A stretch of 25,798 nucleotides of DNA from JAICNR01 sp035687725. Its GTDB lineage: Bacteria; Gemmatimonadota; Gemmatimonadetes; JACCXV01; JAHWKZ01. The notes under the pieces were generated by a model, which worked only from the letters and a program-made list of their open reading frames with translations, had not been told where the DNA came from and did no database searches. The stretch is taken from the NCBI GenBank assembly GCA_035687725.1, contig DASRVB010000043.1:1-25798 (forward strand), written 5' to 3'. This document shows positions 8,783 to 15,933 of this stretch, piece after piece (within the stretch, counting starts at the first letter, position 1; every line of letters starts with the position of its first letter). The translations under genes and the position numbers were made by a program.

Positions 8783-9469
8783 CTACTCTTTCCCTTCCTC
8801 GCGTTCGCGCCGGGCCCCGCCGGCTTCCTCTTCTTCCTCGACCTCCTTGCCGCGGCCGATGACCTCGGGCTCGGCCGGCGCCTCCTCGGCGACCTCTTCG
8901 ACCTCGATGACGGTGGGAGCGAGGACGGCCACGACCGCACGGTCGAGATCGGTGAGGATCTCGACGTTGGGCAGGTGGATGTCGCTCACGTGGATCGAGT
9001 CGCCGATGTCGAGATGGGACACTTCCAGCTCGATCTTCTCGGGGATGCTACCCGGCAGACAGAAGACCTCCAGCTCGCGCAGCTGATGATCGAGCACGCC
9101 CCCCTTGTTCTTGACGCCCGTGGGCGTGCCGAGCAGGATGATCGGTACCTCCACCTGGATCTTCTCGTCCATCGCGACGTGGAAGAAATCGATGTGCACG
9201 AACTCGTCACGGAACGGATGCCGCTGCAACTCGCGGATCAGGACCTTGTACGGTTCGCCGGAGCCCAGATCGAGATCCACGATCGTGTTCTCGATCGAGA
9301 TCGTGTGCACGAGGCGCTGGAGCTCGTTGGCATCCACGCTGAGAGGCACCGAGTCCTCGCCGTGGCCGTAGAGAACCCCGGGAATCCTGCCCTCTCTCCG
9401 CGTCTGGCGCGCGGCGCCCTTTCCGCGGCCTTCGCGGGAGCGGGCACTGATAGTCGCTGTCGTAGCCAT
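8783..9469 (-). CDS. rplY: 50S ribosomal protein L25 / general stress protein Ctc
   Basis: This 228-residue protein is the long, two-domain Ctc/TL5 form of L25, which binds 5S rRNA. The N-terminal L25 domain is recognisable from RREGRIPGVLYGHGE and LIRELQRHPFRDEFVHIDF. The C-terminal TL5/CTC beta domain follows from about residue 100 (VEVPIILLGTPTGVKNKGG, then LDIGDSIHVSDI). From about 190 the tail is highly acidic and low in complexity, common in this family. ATG 9469 has AGGAGG upstream (rc of about 9478-9483). The gene lies between prs (66 bp upstream) and pth (2 bp downstream), a widely conserved arrangement that fits one operon. Confidence 0.96.
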   Translation of the reverse strand: MATTATISARSREGRGKGAARQTRREGRIPGVLYGHGEDSVPLSVDANELQRLVHTISIENTIVDLDLGSGEPYKVLIRELQRHPFRDEFVHIDFFHVAMDEKIQVEVPIILLGTPTGVKNKGGVLDHQLRELEVFCLPGSIPEKIELEVSHLDIGDSIHVSDIHLPNVEILTDLDRAVVAVLAPTVIEVEEVAEEAPAEPEVIGRGKEVEEEEEAGGARREREEGKE

Positions 9470-9535
9470 GCTCGAGCTCCTCCTAACGGGTTATGAAACA
9501 TCGCGGGCGTCGGCCCCGCGGGTATAGTGCCGGAC

Positions 9536-10480
9536 TCACTCCGGAAACAGGGACGAAACCGACTGAAACTCGTGGTTGTATTTGATCGCCTTGCTCAGCA
9601 AGCCGGCGATCGAAAGCACCTTGAGATTCGGGAATCGTCGCGCCTCTGGAACGTGCAGCGTGTTGGCCACGCAGACTTCCGTAAACGGCGCTTCCTGCAG
9701 CTTGCGGCTCGCGTCACGCGAGAGCAGCGCGTGCGTGGCGCACCCATAAACCGCAACTGCTCCGTTCTTTTTCAGCGCATGCGCGGCCTGCGCAAACGTA
9801 CCGGCCGTGTCGATCATGTCGTCGATCAGGATCGCCGTCTTGCCCGAGACCTCGCCAACGAGATGAACCACTTCGGCCTCGTTCGGCTTGGGCCGCCGCT
9901 TGTCTATCAGCGCCATCGAAGCGTCCATCCGGCGCGCGAAACCCCGCGCCATTTTCGCGGCGCCGACGTCCGGCGCCACGACCACCACGTCTCCGAGATC
10001 CTTGGCGCGGAAGTAATCCAGAAACACGGGCGACGCGTACAGGTGGTCGACCGGGATATCGAAGAATCCCTGCACCTGGTGCGAGTGCAGGTCGATCGTG
10101 ATCACGCGTTCCGCGCCGGCGTGGACCAGGATGTTTGCGAACAGCTTGCCGCTGATCGCCACCCGCGGCTGGTCCTTTCGATCCGCCCGCGCATAACCGT
10201 AATACGGCAGCACCGCCGCGATCCTGTGCGCCGACGCCCTGCGCGCCGCATCGATCAGGAGCAACAGCTCGATCAGATTGTCGGCCGGCGGGTTCGTAGC
10301 CTGTATGATGAACACGTCCCGCCCGCGGACGTTCTCGTTGATCTTGACGAAGATCTCTCCGTCCGCGAACCGGCTGACCTCGACGTCCGTCAGCCGGGTC
10401 CCCATGTGATCGGCGATCTCCTGCGCCAGATCGGGGTTCGCGCTCCCGGTCAGCAACCGGAGTTCGTGGTTGGCGCCCAA
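9536..10480 (-). CDS. prs: Ribose-phosphate pyrophosphokinase (PRPP synthetase), probable TTG start
   Basis: It makes PRPP from ribose 5-phosphate and ATP for purine, pyrimidine, His, Trp and NAD synthesis. Motifs include LLTGSANPDLAQEIADHMG near the N-terminus, FADGEIFVKINENVRG, the metal/ATP loop DLHSHQVQGFFDIPVDHL, VVVAPDVGAAKMARGFA and the PRPP loop ILIDDMIDTAGT. The frame stays open upstream to 10642, but those 54 extra residues are basic and unlike the family, and would run into the divergent antiporter gene. TTG 10480, preceded by GGGAGCACGAGAGG, gives 314 residues, matching the family's usual 310-320. No in-frame ATG or GTG fits better. It heads the rplY-pth-hppA run. Confidence 0.96.
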   Translation of the reverse strand: MGANHELRLLTGSANPDLAQEIADHMGTRLTDVEVSRFADGEIFVKINENVRGRDVFIIQATNPPADNLIELLLLIDAARRASAHRIAAVLPYYGYARADRKDQPRVAISGKLFANILVHAGAERVITIDLHSHQVQGFFDIPVDHLYASPVFLDYFRAKDLGDVVVVAPDVGAAKMARGFARRMDASMALIDKRRPKPNEAEVVHLVGEVSGKTAILIDDMIDTAGTFAQAAHALKKNGAVAVYGCATHALLSRDASRKLQEAPFTEVCVANTLHVPEARRFPNLKVLSIAGLLSKAIKYNHEFQSVSSLFPE

Positions 10481-10550
10481 CCTCTCGTGCTCCCGTATGC
10501 TTGTCGGTTTGGATCCCGGTAGAGAGAAACGCCCGAGCAGCGGCCCAAGA

Positions 10551-10579
10551 AGGTAAGCGGCTCGTCGAAACTGCGTCAA
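10551..10579 (-). promoter_or_regulatory. Candidate promoter for prs (strong -35, weak -10)
   Basis: On the minus strand TTGACG (10579-10574) is a near-consensus sigma70 -35 box. Seventeen bases downstream lies TTACCT (10556-10551), a poor -10. It lies about 70 bp upstream of the proposed prs TTG start, in the divergent gap shared with the antiporter gene. The TTGACG lies inside a small inverted repeat, ACTGCG-TCAAC-CGCAGT, at about 10570-10586. The weak -10 makes this tentative. Confidence 0.3.
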
Positions 10580-10634
10580 CCGCAGTATGCGTCCTTGCTC
10601 CAGGCCCCCGATTCGGCCGATCTTGCGGCCCTTC

Positions 10635-12635
10635 ATGGGCATAGCCGCGGATCTCGTACTCGTCGTGCTGGCCGGTCTGGCCGGCGGGCTGGTCGCTCAC
10701 CGACTGGGGCAGCCGCTGCTCATCGGCTACATCCTGGGCGGCGTCGTCGTCGGGCCGCACCTGCCCGGCCCGACCGTCAGCGACATCCACAACGTCGAGC
10801 TGCTGGCCGAGATCGGCGTCGCGCTGCTGCTGTTCGCGCTCGGCCTCGAGCTGCGATTCGCAGACCTCCTGCCGGTGCGCCGGCTCGCCCTCGTGGGCGG
10901 GCCGATCCAGGTCCTCCTCACCACGGCCGCCGGATATCTCTTCTTCGAGTCGCTGCTGGGTTGGGAGCGGCTGCCGGCCCTGTGGATGGGGGCCATGATC
11001 TCGCTCTCGAGCACGATGGTCGTCCTCAAGATGCTGATGGCACAGGGGCGCACGTCGTCCCTTTCCGGCCGGGCGATGATCGGACTCCTGGTCGTCCAGG
11101 ACCTGGCCGTCGTGCCGATGCTGATCGCGCTGCCGCGTCTCGGCGACCTCGACCGCGCACTGCCCGCCCTCGGGCTCGCGCTGGTCGAAGCCGCGCTGTT
11201 CCTCGGCGCCATGTACTTCGTCGGCACGCGCCTGATGCCGTTTGTGCTCAAGCGCATCGTCCGCTGGGGCTCACGGGAGCTGTTCCTGATCTCCGTCGTC
11301 GCCCTGGGCGTGGGGATCGGGTACGGGACGTACCTCTTCGGCCTCTCGTTCGCATTCGGGTCGTTCGTCGCCGGGATGGTCCTGGGCGAGTCCGAGTTCA
11401 GCCATCAGGCCCTGGGCGAGATCATCCCGTTGCGGGACGTGTTCGGGCTCGTCTTCTTCGCGTCGGCCGGCATGCTCCTCGATCCGAGCTACCTGCTCGA
11501 GAACCCCCTGCTCGTCCTCGCCGCCGTCGCCTTTGTCGTGGCCGCCAAGGCGGGGATCGTCGGCGGACTGACGCGCGTTTTCGGCGCCGGCGGACCGACG
11601 CCCTGGGTCGTCGGCCTCGGGCTGGCCCAGGTCGGCGAGTTCTCGTTCCTGATCGCGCGCACGGGGATCGGATCGGGAGCGCTGTCGGAGGAGCAGTACG
11701 GCATGGCGCTGACGTTGACGCTCGTGACGATGATGCTCTCCCCGAGCCTCGCCCGCCTGGCGGATCCGCTGTACGCCGGCTGGTGCCGGCTCCGCCATGC
11801 GGCCGTCCGAGTGGAGACCTTCAATCTGCCGGAGGACCTCGGCGGGCACGTCGTCGTGATCGGATACGGCCGCTCGGGCAAGGCCGCCGCCACCGTCATG
11901 CGGCAGCTGGACGTGCCGTTCGTCGTGGTCGAGGTCGACCACACGCTCGCCGAGGCAGCCCGCGATGCGGGCCTACCCACCGTCTGGGGCGACACGGCCC
12001 ACATCGAGGTCCTGGAGGCGGCGGAGATCCGAACGGCGCGGCTCATGCTCGTGGCGGTCTCCGACGCCGTCTCCGGGCGCGCGGCCGTGGAGAAGGCGCG
12101 GGCCGTGAACCCCGCGCTTCGAATCGTCGCACGGGCGCTCTATCCGGAGCACCTCGCCGAGCTCGCCAACCTCGGGGTCTACGAGGCGGTGCAACCGGAG
12201 ATGGAGGCCGGCCTCGAGATGGTACGGCAGGTCCTCTCCTACTACGGGAAGCCCGTAGCCGAGATCCAGCGATTCACCGAAGCCGTGCGCGACGACCTCT
12301 ACGGTCCCATGTGGGAAGGCGGTCTCTCGGCACGCTATCACTCGATCCTCGAGGAGCTGGGTCACGACCGGTCGCCGGTCTCGATCGAGTGGTTCACCGT
12401 GCCGGGCGATCCCGGGTCGGGTGAGAGGACGGTCGGAAACCTGGACATTCGCACCGCCACGGGCGTCGCCGTCGTGGCCGTCATTCACGGGAGGTCCGTC
12501 GATCCGCGCCCCGGCCCCGAGACACCCATACACCCGGGCGACCGCATCGCCCTGCTCGGCAGCAGCGCGGAGTGCGAAGCCGGCCGCGTCCTGATCGCGG
12601 CCGCATTCCTTCCGACATCCGCTCCCACCGCCTGA
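10635..12635 (+). CDS. CPA2-family monovalent cation:proton antiporter with TrkA-N and TrkA-C domains (KefB/YbaL-like)
   Basis: From ATG 10635 this is 666 residues. Residues 1 to about 380 form a Na+/H+-exchanger membrane domain of roughly 12-13 helices. It starts MGIAADLVLVVLAG and contains GQPLLIGYILGGVVVGPH, LLLFALGLEL, SLSSTMVVLKML and VVQDLAVVP, all typical of CPA2. A cytosolic TrkA-N/RCK domain starts near 404 with the nucleotide loop VIGYGRSGKAA (GYGRSG at 410-415), an acidic VVEVD, and GDTAHIEVLEAAEI. A TrkA-C domain spans about 582-660 (HPGDRIALLGS). Such proteins move K+ or Na+ against H+ under nucleotide or ligand control. The frame is also open from ATG 10587, but those 16 residues are unlike the family. 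It is divergent from prs and ends 7 bp before the convergent OsmC gene. Confidence 0.94.
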   Translation: MGIAADLVLVVLAGLAGGLVAHRLGQPLLIGYILGGVVVGPHLPGPTVSDIHNVELLAEIGVALLLFALGLELRFADLLPVRRLALVGGPIQVLLTTAAGYLFFESLLGWERLPALWMGAMISLSSTMVVLKMLMAQGRTSSLSGRAMIGLLVVQDLAVVPMLIALPRLGDLDRALPALGLALVEAALFLGAMYFVGTRLMPFVLKRIVRWGSRELFLISVVALGVGIGYGTYLFGLSFAFGSFVAGMVLGESEFSHQALGEIIPLRDVFGLVFFASAGMLLDPSYLLENPLLVLAAVAFVVAAKAGIVGGLTRVFGAGGPTPWVVGLGLAQVGEFSFLIARTGIGSGALSEEQYGMALTLTLVTMMLSPSLARLADPLYAGWCRLRHAAVRVETFNLPEDLGGHVVVIGYGRSGKAAATVMRQLDVPFVVVEVDHTLAEAARDAGLPTVWGDTAHIEVLEAAEIRTARLMLVAVSDAVSGRAAVEKARAVNPALRIVARALYPEHLAELANLGVYEAVQPEMEAGLEMVRQVLSYYGKPVAEIQRFTEAVRDDLYGPMWEGGLSARYHSILEELGHDRSPVSIEWFTVPGDPGSGERTVGNLDIRTATGVAVVAVIHGRSVDPRPGPETPIHPGDRIALLGSSAECEAGRVLIAAAFLPTSAPTA

Positions 12636-12642
12636 TACCGCG

Positions 12643-13047
12643 CTACGCGCGTTCTTCGATCACCAGCTCGATGTCCAGCTGAACGTCGGGGGCCAGCGTG
12701 TGCAGGACCGAGCAGTACGTCGAACGGCTGAGATCGATCGCCCTCTCGGCGCGCGTCCGGGAGAGGTTCTTTCCCACCAGGCGGAATTCCATGGCGATCC
12801 TGGTGAACCTGCGCGGCGGGTCATTCTTCCGCTCGCCCTTGAGCTCGACGTCGCAGCGGTCGAGGTCCTGCCGGCCCTTCTCGAGGATGTCCACGACGTC
12901 GATCGCCATGCAGGCGCCCAGCGAGGCGAGCAATCCTTCGGGCGGCGAGGCCGCGACCTCGCGGGTTCCATCGAAAGTCAGATCGTGGCCGTCCTCCGTC
13001 CGCGCGCGGAAGCGCATGTCGCCTTGCCACGAAAGCGTGACGCTCAT
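12643..13047 (-). CDS. OsmC/Ohr-family redox protein
   Basis: This 134-residue cytosolic protein belongs to the OsmC-like superfamily. The first conserved cysteine is Cys46 in SLGACMAIDVVDIL, the second Cys113 in STYCSVLHTL; these form the peroxide-reactive pair in OsmC and Ohr. PPEGLLASLG before the first Cys and the beta-strand start MSVTLSWQGDMRF fit the YhfA-like branch. Members reduce organic hydroperoxides, but some branches have unproven activity. ATG 13047 is clear, with AAAGGAGG six bases upstream; an in-frame TTG at 13071 is less likely. It is divergent from the alpha/beta hydrolase, with about 94 bp between starts, and convergent with the antiporter gene. Confidence 0.92.
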   Translation of the reverse strand: MSVTLSWQGDMRFRARTEDGHDLTFDGTREVAASPPEGLLASLGACMAIDVVDILEKGRQDLDRCDVELKGERKNDPPRRFTRIAMEFRLVGKNLSRTRAERAIDLSRSTYCSVLHTLAPDVQLDIELVIEERA

Positions 13048-13141
13048 CGGAGCCTCCTTTGCGAGTCCCAAAGGTAGGTGTGCAGGACCCCGGCCACCCG
13101 TCTTCGGCGCGGCTCCCCCGGGCGTCCTATCTTCCGACTCC

Positions 13142-14017
13142 GTGAACCTCCCCGAAGTGAGCGAGTGGGACCTCCCCCTGGACGGCTTCGCGGTTCGCGT
13201 CCGGGAGACCGGTCACGGAGAGCCGATCCTCTGCATCCACGGCGGGCCGGGCATGAGCTGCGGATACTTCTTCCCCGACCCCGGCGTCTGGGGACCGGGA
13301 TTGCGCGCGCTGGCAGCCGAGCACCGCGTCGTCGCCTACGACCAGCGCGGGTGCGGCGGCTCCGGCGTGCCGGACGTCGAGCAACCCCTGGCCCTGTCGC
13401 GCCACGTCGACGACGTCGAGCGCGTGCGTGCCGCTCTCGGGCTGGAGCGCCCGATCATCCTCGCCCACTCGTTCGGCTCGGTGCTGGCGATCCTGTTCGC
13501 GCTGCAGCATCCGGAGAGCCTGTCGCGGCTCATCGTCCTGGGGGGCGCTCCCACCCGCGCCTTCATGGCCGGCTACCGTAAGGCCGTCGCCATGGAGCTC
13601 CCTGCCGACGTCCAGAAGAAACTCGCGGAAATCCAGTCCGGGGAAATCGACGGCGCGGCGATGCGCGAGCGGTTCCGGCTCGCGCTTCCGCTCTATTTTC
13701 ACCGTTCTCTCTCGGGCGCCGAGCGAGACAGCCTCCTCTCTGTGGTGAGCTTCAGCGGCGCGGTGAACCGCGCGGTCGCCGCCGGTCTCGAAAACTACGA
13801 TCTATCGGCTGCGCTCCCCCATCTGCGCGCGCCGTCGCTGGTCATCTACGGGGCCTCCGATCGGGTGGTTCAGCCCGCCTACCAGCTGGAGTTTCGCGGA
13901 CGACTGCTCACCGCGCGGTTCGTCGAGTTCCAGGAGAGCGGTCATTTTCCGTTCCTCGAGGAACCGGAGCCGTTCGCGCGGGTGGTACACTACTTCGCCG
14001 CGTACGGTGGCCGTTGA
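13142..14017 (+). CDS. Alpha/beta-hydrolase, proline iminopeptidase-like
   Basis: From GTG 13142 this is 291 residues, a single alpha/beta-hydrolase domain. The oxyanion region is CIHGGPGMSCGYF, followed by VVAYDQRGCGGSG, both typical of the proline iminopeptidase/S33 group. The nucleophile elbow is AHSFGS with Ser110, where Ala replaces the first Gly of GxSxG, as often seen. The acid is in YGASDRVV and the catalytic His in ESGHFPFLEEPEPF. No signal peptide is visible. The frame is open much further upstream, but that part overlaps the OsmC gene antisense and is not protein-like. Substrate is unknown: an aminopeptidase, ester or lactone hydrolase are all possible. TTGACA at 14014-14019 overlaps its stop. 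Confidence 0.9.
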   Translation: MNLPEVSEWDLPLDGFAVRVRETGHGEPILCIHGGPGMSCGYFFPDPGVWGPGLRALAAEHRVVAYDQRGCGGSGVPDVEQPLALSRHVDDVERVRAALGLERPIILAHSFGSVLAILFALQHPESLSRLIVLGGAPTRAFMAGYRKAVAMELPADVQKKLAEIQSGEIDGAAMRERFRLALPLYFHRSLSGAERDSLLSVVSFSGAVNRAVAAGLENYDLSAALPHLRAPSLVIYGASDRVVQPAYQLEFRGRLLTARFVEFQESGHFPFLEEPEPFARVVHYFAAYGGR

Positions 14018-14022
14018 CACCA

Positions 14023-14036
14023 GCCATGCGCATGGC
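14023..14036. promoter_or_regulatory. Perfect 14-bp palindrome upstream of the BON lipoprotein gene
   Basis: GCCATGCGCATGGC is its own reverse complement. It lies 70 bp upstream of the BON-lipoprotein ATG, just after a consensus TTGACA at 14014-14019. No convincing -10 lies 16-18 bases beyond that box. It could be a regulator-binding site, but a single short palindrome in GC-rich DNA is modest evidence. Confidence 0.3.
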
Positions 14037-14109
14037 GTTCTTCAAGCGTCCCGACCTCGCCGAGGCGAAGCGCCGGGCGACATCAACCCCGAGAAGAGAG
14101 GTCCGATGA
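14026..14109 (+). CDS. Possible short leader ORF (27 codons) overlapping the BON lipoprotein start
   Basis: ATG 14026 (or the in-frame ATG 14032) opens a basic peptide beginning MRMAFFKRPDLAEAKRR. It ends at TGA 14107-14109, so its stop overlaps the lipoprotein start as ATGA. This geometry would allow translational coupling. No good ribosome-binding site precedes it, and open frames of this length are common by chance in GC-rich DNA. Existence is therefore doubtful. Confidence 0.25.
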   Translation: MRMAFFKRPDLAEAKRRATSTPRREVR

Positions 14110-14483
14110 AGCACGCGATTCCGATCGTTGCACTGGCCCTGGCGGCCGTCGTGGCCGCGGGATGTGGCGGGGACGAGGAGCCCGCCCCCGAGGAAGCCCC
14201 CGGGGAGGAGACCGTGATGTCGGTCCCCGACTCGACGATCGAGCGAGAGGTCCGCGCCCGTCTCGAGGCCGACCCGCGCCTGGACGGGGAGGGAATCGAT
14301 CTCGATGTCGCCAGCGAGGATGGGGTGGTCAGCCTCCTCGGGCAGGTTCCCTCCCGGATGGAGATGTCGATCGCGCGCGAGGTGGCGATTTCGGCCCCGG
14401 GAGTCGTGAGCGTCGTATTCGATTCACTCGACGTCCTGTCGGAGCGTCAGAACGCCGCCGCGGACACAACCGTGATGGAATGA
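14106..14483 (+). CDS. BON-domain lipoprotein
   Basis: This 125-residue protein has a lipoprotein signal peptide: MKHAIPIVALALAAVVAAGC, with VAAGC as lipobox and Cys20 as the acylated residue. An acidic Glu/Pro linker (about 22-40) leads into a single BON domain at about 42-110: STIEREVRARLEADPRLD, IDLDVASEDGVVSLLGQV and ISAPGVVSVVFDSLDV. BON domains in OsmY, DolP and similar periplasmic proteins bind phospholipid or support envelope integrity. GAGAGG lies about 8 bases upstream of the ATG. It is downstream of the hydrolase by 88 bp, possibly co-transcribed, and converges on the PaaK-like gene with a 13-bp gap. Localisation is confident; the precise role is not. Confidence 0.88.
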   Translation: MKHAIPIVALALAAVVAAGCGGDEEPAPEEAPGEETVMSVPDSTIEREVRARLEADPRLDGEGIDLDVASEDGVVSLLGQVPSRMEMSIAREVAISAPGVVSVVFDSLDVLSERQNAAADTTVME

Positions 14484-14496
14484 CCTGAAAACTCGT

Positions 14497-15828
14497 TCAG
14501 CGGCGGAAGAAGGCGAGGACCTTGCCGGTCGTCGTGCGCTCGAGCTCAACAGGATACTCGATCGTGATCTCGAGACCGCCGCCGATCAGGTCCGTCATTG
14601 CCCTGCGGATACGGGCCTCCAGCGCATGCCGCTCCTGCCCGGGTAGGGAGATGACGCGGACCGTGAACTGCTGGAGCGCGGTCTGAACCACCTGCCAGCG
14701 GTAGAGCCCGACGTCCTGTAGCGCGCGGAACAGCTTGAACTGATGGATCGGATGGCCTTCCGCGCGCTCGATGAAGAGCATGTCGCGTCCCGCGAGTAGC
14801 CTGATGCGCGGAAGCGTTCGGCCGCAGGGACAGGGGCCCTCGATCGTTTCGCCGAGATCTCCCTGCCGATAGTTGAGGAGCACGGTTCCCCGGTTCACCA
14901 GGTTGGAGACGATGATCGAGCCCGGCACCATCGGCTCCACGCTCCGCCCTTCGGGATCCGCGATGCGAACGTGGCTCACGTCCTCGTGGACATGGTATCC
15001 GTCCCGCTCCTCACACTCGAACCCGATCGCGAACGCTTCGGTGGAGCTGTAGATCCCGAGGACCGGAACCCCGAAGTCCTCCTCGATGATGCGCCGCTCC
15101 AGGGGCGCCACCGCGTCCGAGCTGAACGTCACCACTTTGGGCAGCGGAATCGGCTCTCCGGAGTCCTTCAGGTACCGGAACAACCGGCCGAGGGCCGAGC
15201 CGTACCCCGAAAGATGTTGCGGGCGCCATTCCCTGAGGCCCTCGACCACCCTGGCCAGATCCTCGAATACCGAGTACTTGGGGCTTTCGGAGACCAGCTT
15301 CCCCACCGCGGGGGCGATCAGGCGGAGCCGCTCCCGTACCCGCGTGGGATTGCCTTCCATGGAAAGCGAGGCCGAGCGATATCGAATCTGCCCGACAATC
15401 CTGTCGCGAATCGCTCGTTCGCGCAGCTTGACGGACCAGCCGGCGACGATGCCTTCGGGATCGTGGTACACACGGCGCGGCATCATCGTGCTGCCGCTCG
15501 TCTTGAGCTCCAGCAGGTCGTCCAATCGGATGTCGGTGGGGAGGAACGCCTGCGGCGCCGAGGACAGATCCTCGTGCTCGACGACCGGAAGCAGGGCGAG
15601 GTCGGCTGCGGATCGAAAGTCGTCGGGCCCGAGCCCACGATCGCGCATGGCATGTCCATACCAGGGCACTCGCTCGCACGCGAATCGGACCATCGACCGG
15701 ACGCGCTCGTCGCGACGTGCGGCCATCTCTTCGGCGCTCAGCTTGCGGTCCCGCGGCTCGCCCCAGACCTGGCTCAATAAGTAGCGGAAATCGACAGCGG
15801 GATCAGCCGTTCGCTCCTTGCCGTTCAT
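14497..15828 (-). CDS. PaaK/CapK-type adenylate-forming enzyme (phenylacetate-CoA ligase-like)
   Basis: The 443-residue protein belongs to the ANL superfamily, PaaK/CapK branch. The ATP loop is LKTSGSTMMPRRV at about 108-120, a variant of the usual TSGTTGxP. Later motifs are YSSTEAFAIGFECE, the GDLGE aspartate, CPCGRTLPRIRLLAGRDMLF (the cysteine-containing turn typical of PaaK relatives) and a C-terminal TTTGKVLAFF carrying the probable catalytic Lys. These enzymes activate a carboxylate with ATP, then pass it to CoA or another acceptor. CapK-type members often act in polysaccharide or secondary-metabolite loci, but neither context is present here. ATG 15828 is preceded by AAGGAG at 8 bases. 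It is divergent from the asparaginase gene. The substrate is unknown. Confidence 0.88.
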   Translation of the reverse strand: MNGKERTADPAVDFRYLLSQVWGEPRDRKLSAEEMAARRDERVRSMVRFACERVPWYGHAMRDRGLGPDDFRSAADLALLPVVEHEDLSSAPQAFLPTDIRLDDLLELKTSGSTMMPRRVYHDPEGIVAGWSVKLRERAIRDRIVGQIRYRSASLSMEGNPTRVRERLRLIAPAVGKLVSESPKYSVFEDLARVVEGLREWRPQHLSGYGSALGRLFRYLKDSGEPIPLPKVVTFSSDAVAPLERRIIEEDFGVPVLGIYSSTEAFAIGFECEERDGYHVHEDVSHVRIADPEGRSVEPMVPGSIIVSNLVNRGTVLLNYRQGDLGETIEGPCPCGRTLPRIRLLAGRDMLFIERAEGHPIHQFKLFRALQDVGLYRWQVVQTALQQFTVRVISLPGQERHALEARIRRAMTDLIGGGLEITIEYPVELERTTTGKVLAFFRR

Positions 15829-15864
15829 GGATCCTGCTCCTTGCGTCGGGCCGCTGCTTGGTGG

Positions 15865-15897
15865 AGGATTAGAATCCTAACCTACGAGTGGTCCCAA
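15865..15897 (-). promoter_or_regulatory. Candidate promoter for the PaaK-like gene, with an overlapping inverted repeat
   Basis: On the minus strand TTGGGA (15897-15892) and TCTAAT (15873-15868) are spaced by 18 bases and sit about 40 bp upstream of ATG 15828. The -10 lies inside AGGATTAGAATCCT (15865-15878), whose 6-bp arms AGGATT/AATCCT are exact inverted copies. On the plus strand the same repeat offers TAGAAT as a -10 for the asparaginase gene, but no good -35 is seen. One repressor at this site could control both genes. Confidence 0.4.
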
Positions 15898-15933
15898 CGT
15901 TCGGGAATGTGGAAACCCACTACAGGAGGAGCA

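Noticed and set aside
8951..9470. Plus-strand frame antisense to rplY, read as a possible regulatory protein
   Set aside because: There is no ribosome-binding site or domain, and the rplY frame explains the sequence fully.
10565..10590. ACTGCG-TCAAC-CGCAGT hairpin between prs and the antiporter as a riboswitch or terminator
   Set aside because: The stem has only six pairs, there is no U-run, and neither flanking gene ends there; it may simply overlap a promoter.
10481..10642. 54-codon N-terminal extension of prs from ATG 10642
   Set aside because: It would give an over-long protein with a basic, unrelated leader and overlap the divergent antiporter start; TTG 10480 gives the standard length.
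12698..13141. Upstream extension of the alpha/beta-hydrolase frame
   Set aside because: It is antisense to the OsmC gene and serine/arginine-rich, and family similarity begins only after GTG 13142.
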